The notes beneath the pieces are model-generated. The model worked only from the letters and a program-made list of their open reading frames with translations. It was not told where the DNA came from and searched no databases. A program made the position numbers and the translations under genes. This document shows positions 33,310 through 40,968 of a stretch of DNA of 64,000 nucleotides, one piece after another. The stretch's first letter is position 1, and each line of letters starts with the position of its first letter. The stretch covers positions 1,240,001-1,304,000 of the forward strand of contig NZ_CP094929.1 in the NCBI RefSeq assembly GCF_022869165.1, written 5' to 3'. The stretch comes from Sphaerochaeta associata (GTDB lineage Bacteria > Spirochaetota > Spirochaetia > Sphaerochaetales > Sphaerochaetaceae).

Positions 33310-34548
33310 ATGGACATCGATTTCTCATGGTTCAAAGACCATCTATTGTCCCAGATTCTTCCATTTTGGGATTCAGCATTTGATGATGCATACGGTGGGG
33401 TGTTTACGTGTTTCACGAATGATGGAAAGCAAAAGGTTTCAGATGACAAGTTCACGTGGTCCCAAGGAAGGATGTTGTGGTGTCTTTCGTACCTTTTGGA
33501 TCACCCTCATTGTTCTGAAGGCCTTGATGACGCAACGCTCATGCGCTACAGAAAACGATGCGATGCACTCTACAGCCTGCTGAGCGAGCATGCACTGCTG
33601 GGCGGTGAGGATGAGGTCTGTGCTTTCTTGCTTGATCGTACGGGGCAGGCAAAGCCATGCGCCTCCGATGGCAGCAAGTATGCAAGCATGTATGCCGACT
33701 GTTTTGTAATCATGGGTTTCTCCCGTTATGCCCTGCTTGCCAAGCGAAAGGACATTGGTTTGAAAGCTCTCGGCATCTATAACAAAATGAAGCAGGTTAT
33801 GGCACGGGGTATCATCAGAACCGAGCCCTACCCACTTCCCCCTGGCGCGACTGCGCAATCGATTCCCATGATTATCTGCAACACCGCTCATGAGCTGGCA
33901 ACGGTCCTTCGAGCGCTGGGATTGCCCGAAGCCTCTGATGTCCACAAGGATGCCCAAACTGCAGCCCATTCCGTGCTTCAGGTTTTTGCACAGAATCGAA
34001 CCATGCAGATTCGTGAGGTGGTCTACAAGGAAGCTGGCAAGGAACATGGATTGCTGGCCAGGCATCGCAATCCCGGGCATGCAATTGAATGCATGTGGTT
34101 CTGCCTTGATGCGCTTGGTGACGAGTATTATGAGGTGCTTTCTCCCTATGTATTATCATCGCTCGAACTAGGATGGGATGAAGAGTGGGGAGGTTTGCTG
34201 CGCTATGTGGATACCGATGGGGGAGAACCGAAAGGAGTGTGTGATGGTTCGGCATTCTCCCGACTCGTGGCGTCCACTTGGGATCTGAAGCTCTGGTGGC
34301 CTCATGTAGAAGCACTCTATGCATGTGCCCGTTTTTATAGGGTTGCCAAAGATGAGCGTTTTGCTCTTTGGTATGAGCGTTTGAAACAGTACACCTATTC
34401 CACCTTTCCTTCTGACAGAGGAGAAGAGTGGATTCAGATACGTACACGGAAGGGGTTGCCCCAAGAGCGAATCGTCGCACTTGGGGTGAAGGATCCCTAT
34501 CATATACTTCGTATGCATCTGCTTATATTGGATATGAATGTAGAGTAA
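33310..34548 (+). CDS. N-acylglucosamine 2-epimerase (AGE) family protein
   Basis: A 412-residue (alpha/alpha)6-barrel protein of the AGE family, which interconverts N-acetylglucosamine and N-acetylmannosamine, or mannose and fructose/glucose. Typical motifs are P-F-W-D-S-A-F-D-D-A-Y-G-G-V-F near the start, D-D-K-F-T-W-S-Q-G-R-M-L-W, the run A-R-H-R-N-P-G-H-A-I-E, and the late T-W-D-L-K-L-W-W-P-H. These include the histidines used as acid/base. I set the start at ATG 33310; a TTG at 33235 lies inside the permease gene and would translate the hairpin. With nagA, nagB and a hexomutase nearby, amino-sugar epimerisation is the likely role. Confidence 0.82.
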   Translation: MDIDFSWFKDHLLSQILPFWDSAFDDAYGGVFTCFTNDGKQKVSDDKFTWSQGRMLWCLSYLLDHPHCSEGLDDATLMRYRKRCDALYSLLSEHALLGGEDEVCAFLLDRTGQAKPCASDGSKYASMYADCFVIMGFSRYALLAKRKDIGLKALGIYNKMKQVMARGIIRTEPYPLPPGATAQSIPMIICNTAHELATVLRALGLPEASDVHKDAQTAAHSVLQVFAQNRTMQIREVVYKEAGKEHGLLARHRNPGHAIECMWFCLDALGDEYYEVLSPYVLSSLELGWDEEWGGLLRYVDTDGGEPKGVCDGSAFSRLVASTWDLKLWWPHVEALYACARFYRVAKDERFALWYERLKQYTYSTFPSDRGEEWIQIRTRKGLPQERIVALGVKDPYHILRMHLLILDMNVE

Positions 34549-34564
34549 TTCAAGGATATTGACC

Positions 34565-36163
34565 ATGAAATATGAAGAGTTGTCGGAAATTGAAAGAAAA
34601 GCGCTGAACACGAGCATGTTCAAGGCATATGATATCAGAACAAAAAGTGCAGAGCTTCATGCACCATTGATGCTGCGTCTTGTCAAGGCCATCGGCCGGT
34701 ACTTCATCGAAGTCCTGCAGGTGTCTTCTGTTGTTGTTGGAAGAGACGCACGACTGGCAGCTCCACCATTACTAGAGCTTGCCATTGAAGTATTTGCTGA
34801 CATGGGTTTGGATATTGTCGTAAATCCATTGCAGATTTCCACCTGTCAGTTTTATTACAGTTGTATGCAGAACCCCCAATCAGCAGCAGTCATGTTTACT
34901 GCAAGCCACAATCCGGGAAGCTATATAGGAATGAAGGTAATGGCTCCTGGATTCCAGACCTTGGCTATGGGAAGCGGCCCCAAAGGAGGTATTACCTGTA
35001 TCCGGGAATTCTATTGCGATAACTCCGACCAATGGTCCTCATCGAAGAAGAGAGGGTTGGTGAAGGTGCACCGTTATCTGGATGAATACATCTCATACTC
35101 CCTGAAACTCGCCGGCTTGGAAAAAGATTCTCTGAAGGGCACTTCCATTTTAGTAGACTACCTGTGTGGAGCTGCAGGCACCGAGGTTACCGAGGCTCTG
35201 CAATTTGCAGGTGCTGCAGTGCGTGCAAGGAATCTGATTCCAGATGGCCGGTTTCCCGCAGGTGATCCGAATCCTATTATCGCACAAAGTATTAAGCCGA
35301 CATGGGACATGATGAGAAGTGGGGAATTTGATTTTGGATTCTGTTTTGATGGTGATGGTGATCGAATGGACATCATGACCAAGGAGGGTGAACAAATTAC
35401 CCCATCGTTCAACCTCTCAATCCTGATTCCACATATCAATGAGTTCTTCAAGAAAGTGCATGCCTCTGGTTTCTTTGGAACTTCTGCATGGGACCCTCAC
35501 ATGTATTACGATGTGAAGGCAAATCCTCTCTCTGTCGTGTATCAAGCGAAGAGCGGCATTGGGGTTCATATCATTCGAAACGGACACTCCTTTATCAAGG
35601 AGGCACTTCGAAGGAACCTGAAGAAGCAGTATTTTGTGGCCAGTGAGGAATCCGCTCATTATTATATGAATTTTCCCTATAATCTGGACGACTTTTCTCA
35701 GGGCTTTGCCGCAACTGAAAACACGTTGTACTTCACCTTGCTCACTGCCAAAGTATGGGCTGCTTCTCCCGAGCTTTATATGCTAGCCCTTAAGCGGCAA
35801 CAGAGTATTTTTAGAGAAAGGGAGTGGCCGTGCCATTTCTTCTCTGATGAGTACCTGGAACCGGTTGTTGCAGAAGTGGAAGACTTGTTTCGTAAACAAG
35901 GTCTTAAGGTTTTTACTGCAATGGAGGATGGAAGCAGTTTGGACGCGACACTCATGCGTCGCGGGCTTCCGGAGCACATTGATGTACAAACCGATCTAAC
36001 CGGGGATTGGCTGCAAATAGCCCAACGCATCAGTCGTAGTGAGGAAGGAATGGCTCGCTGGGAAGTTGCTTCAAACAGCCAAAAGTGTTGTGAACAGGCG
36101 GTTGCCGACATTAGAAGCATTACTGATCGCTATGTAAACGCAAATCTAGCCATCTACGAATGA
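34565..36163 (+). CDS. Phosphomannomutase/phosphoglucomutase family protein
   Basis: A 532-residue alpha-D-phosphohexomutase that shifts phosphate between C1 and C6 of a hexose. The N-terminus has K-A-Y-D-I-R and V-V-V-G-R-D-A-R. The catalytic phosphoserine loop is F-T-A-S-H-N-P-G-S-Y-I-G-M-K near residue 112. The magnesium loop is F-D-G-D-G-D-R-M-D near 262. The sugar-specificity loop V-A-S-E-E-S-A-H-Y-Y-M-N matches the G-E-x-S-G-H class. ATG 34565 follows AAGGA. Its end overlaps an out-of-place ATG of the nagA frame but not the chosen nagA start. The true substrate (Man, Glc or GlcN phosphates) is open. Confidence 0.88.
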   Translation: MKYEELSEIERKALNTSMFKAYDIRTKSAELHAPLMLRLVKAIGRYFIEVLQVSSVVVGRDARLAAPPLLELAIEVFADMGLDIVVNPLQISTCQFYYSCMQNPQSAAVMFTASHNPGSYIGMKVMAPGFQTLAMGSGPKGGITCIREFYCDNSDQWSSSKKRGLVKVHRYLDEYISYSLKLAGLEKDSLKGTSILVDYLCGAAGTEVTEALQFAGAAVRARNLIPDGRFPAGDPNPIIAQSIKPTWDMMRSGEFDFGFCFDGDGDRMDIMTKEGEQITPSFNLSILIPHINEFFKKVHASGFFGTSAWDPHMYYDVKANPLSVVYQAKSGIGVHIIRNGHSFIKEALRRNLKKQYFVASEESAHYYMNFPYNLDDFSQGFAATENTLYFTLLTAKVWAASPELYMLALKRQQSIFREREWPCHFFSDEYLEPVVAEVEDLFRKQGLKVFTAMEDGSSLDATLMRRGLPEHIDVQTDLTGDWLQIAQRISRSEEGMARWEVASNSQKCCEQAVADIRSITDRYVNANLAIYE

Positions 36164-36183
36164 GCCAAGGAGGGCTTTGGCCG

Positions 36184-37377
36184 ATGCAACTCTTCATCAA
36201 TGCCAGTCTTATCTTGGAAGATAGGATTGAGGAAAACGGATATTTGGTGGAAGAGCAGGGGCGCATCCTTGCATTTGGACCGATGTCTGCTGCTCAAACC
36301 TGGGCAAAGAAAGCAGGCTCCACCATCGATTGCCGCCACCAGTACCTCTCCCCCGGCTTTGTGGACATCCACACCCACGGCTCGGGAGGCTTCGACTACA
36401 TGGACGGGACGGTCGAGGCCTTCGAGCAGGCTGCGAAAGCGCACCTGCGCTACGGGGCCACGACGATTCTGCCCACCACCCTTGCCTCCACGGACAAGCA
36501 CCTCTATCAGACCCTTGATGTATTCAAGCAGGCAAGCGCATTGACCGAGGGAATGCCGCACCTGCCGGGCCTTCATCTGGAAGGGCCGTACTTCAGCCCG
36601 CTGGAGAAGGGTGCGATGGAACAGCGGCACCTGCGCCTGCCCGACGAGCGGCACTACCTGCCGGTTGTCGAGTACGCCGAAGGGCTCATCCGCCGCTGGT
36701 CGCTCGCCCCCGAGCTTGAGGGGGCCCTTGCCATGGCGGACAAGCTTGTTCCGATGGGCATCCATCTCTCGGCTGCACACACCGCCGCCACCTACGAGCA
36801 GATGAGCGAGGCCTTCGACCACGGCATCAACCACCTGACGCACTTCTATTCGGCGATGTCCACCATTACCCGAAGGAACGGGTTCAGGATCCTGGGGGTC
36901 GTGGAGAGCGGCTACCTCATCGACGGGCTGACGCTGGAGGTGATCGCCGACGGCATGCACCTTCCCCCGGCCCTGCTCAGGCTCGTCTACCAGGCCAAGA
37001 AGAGCGAACAGATCTGTGCGTGCACCGACAGCATGAGGGCCGCCGGCCTGCCTGAAGGGCCCTCCATCCTGGGCCCGATCGAGGGGGGCACTGCGGTGAT
37101 CGTCGAGGACGGGATCGCCAAGATGCCGGACAAGAGCTGCTTCGCCGGCAGCGTCGCAACGTGCGACCGGATGGTCCGCGTCCTCATGCGTGATGCAGGA
37201 CTTTCCTTGTGGGAGGCGGTGAGGGCGTCGTCTCTGCTGCCTGCTTCCTTCATGGGGCTGGGCGACGTTACCGGCTCGATTGTCGTCGGCAAGCAGGCCG
37301 ACCTCCTGGTCTTCGACCGGGACATCACCATCGAACGAGTATTTGTATCAGGAAAAGAGGTGCAGCCGAGAGGCTGA
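36184..37377 (+). CDS. nagA: N-acetylglucosamine-6-phosphate deacetylase
   Basis: A 397-residue cytosolic metallohydrolase that removes acetate from GlcNAc-6-phosphate to give GlcN-6-phosphate. It carries the amidohydrolase motif D-I-H-T-H-G-S-G-G-F-D, then L-H-L-E-G-P-Y-F-S-P, H-L-S-A-A-H-T-A-A and H-F-Y-S-A-M-S, and finally C-T-D-S-M-R-A-A-G-L-P, where the aspartate is catalytic. AAGGAGG stands 10 bases before ATG 36184. From about 36330 onward the gene is strikingly GC-rich, whereas its first 140 bases resemble the AT-richer upstream genes, so its coding sequence is a composite. nagB follows 28 bases later. Confidence 0.94.
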   Translation: MQLFINASLILEDRIEENGYLVEEQGRILAFGPMSAAQTWAKKAGSTIDCRHQYLSPGFVDIHTHGSGGFDYMDGTVEAFEQAAKAHLRYGATTILPTTLASTDKHLYQTLDVFKQASALTEGMPHLPGLHLEGPYFSPLEKGAMEQRHLRLPDERHYLPVVEYAEGLIRRWSLAPELEGALAMADKLVPMGIHLSAAHTAATYEQMSEAFDHGINHLTHFYSAMSTITRRNGFRILGVVESGYLIDGLTLEVIADGMHLPPALLRLVYQAKKSEQICACTDSMRAAGLPEGPSILGPIEGGTAVIVEDGIAKMPDKSCFAGSVATCDRMVRVLMRDAGLSLWEAVRASSLLPASFMGLGDVTGSIVVGKQADLLVFDRDITIERVFVSGKEVQPRG

Positions 37378-37405
37378 CCGAACCAAGAACCAGAGGAGAC
37401 AACGT

Positions 37406-38149
37406 ATGAGCATTACCATTACGATCGCCGAGACGGCGCAGGAGCTGGGCCTGAGGGCGGCTGCGAAGATAGCCGACCTGCTCAACCAGGCGATAGAGGC
37501 GAGGGGGGAGGCGAGGATCATCCTCTCCACCGGGGCGAGCCAGTTCGAGACGATGGAGGCCCTGACGCAACAGGCCGTCGACTGGAGCAAGGTGGAGATG
37601 TTCCACCTGGACGAGTATGTGGAGCTGGGCGAGAGCCACATCGCAAGCTTCCGCAAGTACCTGAAGGAGCGCTTCGTATCCAAGGTGAACCTGAAGGCCG
37701 CCCACTTCGTCAACGGGGAGGGCGATGTGCAGAAGAACATCGCCGCCTTGAGTGCCGAACTGAGGAGGAAGGTGGTGGACGTGGGGGTCATCGGCATCGG
37801 GGAGAACGCCCATATCGCCTTCAACGACCCGCCGGCCGACTTCGAGACCGACCTTGCCTACAAGGTGGTGGAGCTGGACGAGCGGTGCAAGCAGCAGCAG
37901 GTGGGCGAGGGGTGGTTCAAGTCCTTGAAGGATGTTCCCAGGCAGGCCGTCACGATGTGCCCCCGCCAGATCATGGCGTGCCGGCATGTCGTCTCCTCGG
38001 TCCCTCATGCAGTGAAGGCCGAGGCGGTCTACAACACCATCACCCGGCCTGTGGACCCGATGGTTCCGGCAACCCTGCTGAAGACCCACCCGGATTGGAA
38101 TTTGTTCATCGACATCAATTCCGCCTCAAAATTGGTTGCTTTAGCCTGA
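37406..38149 (+). CDS. nagB: Glucosamine-6-phosphate deaminase
   Basis: A 247-residue enzyme that isomerises and deaminates GlcN-6-phosphate to fructose-6-phosphate and ammonia, feeding glycolysis. Family motifs are L-S-T-G-A-S-Q-F-E-T, M-F-H-L-D-E-Y-V-E-L and G-I-G-E-N-A-H-I-A-F-N-D-P-P. The ATG at 37406 has AGAGGAG upstream; a longer frame starts inside nagA and is rejected. It is the last gene of the operon and is followed by a hairpin terminator. Nearly the whole gene shares the GC-rich composition of the 3' part of nagA; the last 50 bases return to local composition. Confidence 0.94.
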   Translation: MSITITIAETAQELGLRAAAKIADLLNQAIEARGEARIILSTGASQFETMEALTQQAVDWSKVEMFHLDEYVELGESHIASFRKYLKERFVSKVNLKAAHFVNGEGDVQKNIAALSAELRRKVVDVGVIGIGENAHIAFNDPPADFETDLAYKVVELDERCKQQQVGEGWFKSLKDVPRQAVTMCPRQIMACRHVVSSVPHAVKAEAVYNTITRPVDPMVPATLLKTHPDWNLFIDINSASKLVALA

Positions 38150-38167
38150 ATGTATTCTTGATAGGAC

Positions 38168-38208
38168 ACTCTTGGAATATTCAATAATATTCCAGGAGTT
38201 CTTTGCTT
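38168..38208 (+). terminator. Terminator of the nagAB operon
   Basis: ACTCTTGGAATATT (38168-38181) pairs with AATATTCCAGGAGT (38186-38199) over 14 positions with one G-U, around the loop CAAT, followed by TCTTTGCTT. Confidence 0.7.
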
Positions 38209-38291
38209 CACGCTTCCTCCATCGCTTCTGCTGTGGTATCCTACTCTCGTAGTGATTCAGATGCCCCGCTGGTGTGTACAAGGGAGACGCA

Positions 38292-40952
38292 ATGGTCCTG
38301 CATGGAAAGATACCCAGGCGCATTCTACGCTTGATGTTTTTACTGGTCCTTCCGATAACGTTGGTCTGTTTCACCCTGCTCTTTGGATATGAGCGCTCTC
38401 TCAAGGCACAAGCCTCGCTCACCCTGCAGGCAGAGCAGCAGAAAGGCACACTCATCATTACCAATCAGATCGAGTCGGTATTTTCACAATACGTGTCTGA
38501 TTTATTGGTGGTCTACAACTCAAATGAGTTCTCGGACTATGCACAGGATCCCAACGAGACGACGCTTTTGGATTTGGCCAGGCTGTTTGTCAGAATAACA
38601 AATCAGAAAGAGTATATTTTTCACCAGCGATTCATCGACACGCAAGGGAAGGAGCTTATCCAGGTGGATCGAAACCCCGGTGGTCTCATTACCTTGGTAA
38701 GTGAAGAGCAATTGGAGGACCTGCATAAGTTTGAACTATTCTTGTCTGTTCGCAATCTAGCCCCACGGGTGCTCTATATATCCAAGGTAACCGCTGAAAC
38801 GGATGAGAAGGGGAATCAAAAATCAGTCATCACCCTTGCATTGCCCGCTTATCGTGGATCGGTGTTTCTCGGTGTGGTAGCCATCGATTTCGATGCATGC
38901 CATCTACTCTCCTTTATGGCAGCCTATCAGGGTACATTGAACAAGGATCTGAGCTTCTCCCTTATAGACCCGCAAGGAAGAGTGCTTCTCAGCGGTGAAA
39001 ATTCATGCCTGGCCCTTTACGAGACCAATAGGAATCTTTTTACCGAAATCCCGGAACTTCGCTCCTCCCTTTATGATTCGGATCAAGGTTCGGTTGTAAT
39101 AGGAAATGTTATTTACACCTATCAAGCCGTCTATCCCAGAACCTACGAGCGGCTCTCCTGGAACCCGGGTCGTGTTCGTCTTTGGACGCTGGTAAGCTCA
39201 TTCAACACCGCCGATGTTCCGCACCTGACCCACGAATTCCTGCTCTCCCATGGTTCCGTTAAATATGCAATTAGTGTATTGGTCTTTGTATTGGGCAGCA
39301 TATTGGTTGTCTTTTTTCAGGTACGTGCAGGTGACAAACAGCAAATGCGCATCAGCTCCCTGATTGCAGAGTATGCCACCAACGGCATTGTCGTGTGTGA
39401 TGCGCAGCAGAACATCACCTTCTGCAACCAGGCTTTCGAGGAGTTGTCGGGGTACACGCAGAATGAGCTGATAGGCAGGAGCTCCCATCGATTGAGGCAG
39501 GATCTTCAAGTGGTCACGCATACTCGGCATCAGGAAGAGATACATCCGGCGTGGGTGTTTCATCGCTCCGGCAACAAGTTCTTGACCAGCCTGTCCATAA
39601 CCCATCTCTTCACCAGGGGGAACAAACTCGAGTACAGTGTAGAAGTGTACAGTCCCTCCCAGTGGACACCCTCTGACATCAGCGAGCTGTGTGAGTTGGC
39701 AAACCATGACCCCTCGCAGTGTTTTTCATCGGTTTTTTCCTTATTGAACCATAAGACCACGGTGAGTTGTCTGTGCATCAGGGTGCAGAACAGCAAGGAA
39801 TTGGGTATGCTGCTCAATCAGAGCGAGCGTGTCAAGTTTTCTCAAAGTCTGGCCGCTACGCTTTCAACGCTTCTGGGCACGACAATAGGAGTCCATGCTT
39901 TCTCCTTTGATTCCTATTTCGTTTTCCTTAAGGACACCGAACTGGATGAATCAATGTCCAAGAAGATTCAATCACTGGTAAGAACGTTCCAAGAGCCTTA
40001 CAACACCTTGGACATCCGCTTGGATTGCGGAATTTCTCATTACCCCTCCACCTCCTCAAATATCTTCGATCTTTTGGTGGATGCATATCTGGCAAGCCAG
40101 ATGGTGGAGAAACTGAAGAACGGGCGGTATGTTTTCTATACAAGTGATGTCAAAAAGCGTTACCAACGACATACAGCAATCCGCGATGCGCTTTCGACTG
40201 TCTTCAATACCGATCAGATGCGGTTGTACTATCAGGCTCAGCTCTCCGTTGAAAGTGGAACCATCATCGGGGCGGAAGCCTTGATCAGATGGGAGCATCC
40301 GGTTCTAGGAACCGTTAGCCCCGACGAATTCTTGCCGATACTTCAAGAGCAGCAACAACTTGACCATTTGGGACGATTTGTTATCACAGAGTCCATTCAA
40401 TTTCTCAGCCGAAATCTAGCATTTCTGCGAGCAGCCTGTCCGGCCTTCTCCCTGTCCATCAATCTGAGTCCCGAGGAGTTTTCCAACCCATCCCTGATTG
40501 ATCTTTTGGGTTCCCAACTCAGGGAGCATCGTATTCCCGACAACTTTCTGACTGTTGAGTTGACAGAGCATACCGCAGTAGAGAACCTGACTTCTGCAAA
40601 CTCAACCTTGGACAAACTGCATGCCCAAGGCATAGCCATCGCCATCGATGACTTCGGAACGGGCTTCTCTTCCCTCTCGTATATCATGGAACTGTCGATT
40701 GATATGATCAAGATCGACCGTTCATTCATTTCCCGTTATCCGGACTCACAATCCATCACCATCTACAAGACGGTTTTGCTCCTGGCCAAGGAAGTTGGGG
40801 CCACGGTGCTGGCCGAAGGTGTGGAGAAGGCCGAGCAACTGGCATTTCTCGCTGAGATCGGATGTGATCAGTATCAGGGTTACTATTTTTCCAAAGCCGT
40901 TGATGAGGCAGTATTTCTCAAGCAAGTTGAACAAGTTACCATAAAAACATAA
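38292..40952 (+). CDS. Membrane c-di-GMP phosphodiesterase (sensor-PAS-degenerate GGDEF-EAL)
   Basis: An 886-residue signalling enzyme. Residues about 10-32 and 320-342 are membrane helices that flank a Cache-like periplasmic sensor. A PAS domain follows (A-T-N-G-I-V-V-C-D, Q-A-F-E-E-L-S-G-Y-T). The GGDEF-type domain is degenerate: S-F-D-S-Y-F replaces GGDEF near residue 537, so no cyclase activity is expected. The EAL domain (from about 655) keeps G-A-E-A-L-I-R-W, S-I-N-L-S-P, V-E-L-T-E-H, I-D-D-F-G-T-G-F-S-S-L and L-A-E-G-V-E, so it should hydrolyse c-di-GMP. ATG 38292 follows GGGAGA; a GTG at 38274 is an alternative. Confidence 0.88.
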   Translation: MVLHGKIPRRILRLMFLLVLPITLVCFTLLFGYERSLKAQASLTLQAEQQKGTLIITNQIESVFSQYVSDLLVVYNSNEFSDYAQDPNETTLLDLARLFVRITNQKEYIFHQRFIDTQGKELIQVDRNPGGLITLVSEEQLEDLHKFELFLSVRNLAPRVLYISKVTAETDEKGNQKSVITLALPAYRGSVFLGVVAIDFDACHLLSFMAAYQGTLNKDLSFSLIDPQGRVLLSGENSCLALYETNRNLFTEIPELRSSLYDSDQGSVVIGNVIYTYQAVYPRTYERLSWNPGRVRLWTLVSSFNTADVPHLTHEFLLSHGSVKYAISVLVFVLGSILVVFFQVRAGDKQQMRISSLIAEYATNGIVVCDAQQNITFCNQAFEELSGYTQNELIGRSSHRLRQDLQVVTHTRHQEEIHPAWVFHRSGNKFLTSLSITHLFTRGNKLEYSVEVYSPSQWTPSDISELCELANHDPSQCFSSVFSLLNHKTTVSCLCIRVQNSKELGMLLNQSERVKFSQSLAATLSTLLGTTIGVHAFSFDSYFVFLKDTELDESMSKKIQSLVRTFQEPYNTLDIRLDCGISHYPSTSSNIFDLLVDAYLASQMVEKLKNGRYVFYTSDVKKRYQRHTAIRDALSTVFNTDQMRLYYQAQLSVESGTIIGAEALIRWEHPVLGTVSPDEFLPILQEQQQLDHLGRFVITESIQFLSRNLAFLRAACPAFSLSINLSPEEFSNPSLIDLLGSQLREHRIPDNFLTVELTEHTAVENLTSANSTLDKLHAQGIAIAIDDFGTGFSSLSYIMELSIDMIKIDRSFISRYPDSQSITIYKTVLLLAKEVGATVLAEGVEKAEQLAFLAEIGCDQYQGYYFSKAVDEAVFLKQVEQVTIKT

Positions 40953-40968
40953 AACCAAGAAGGTGCCT

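Noticed and set aside
39899-39920. Active diguanylate cyclase in the 38292-40952 protein
   Set aside because: The expected GGDEF position reads S-F-D-S-Y-F, which lacks the catalytic residues. Only the EAL part looks active.
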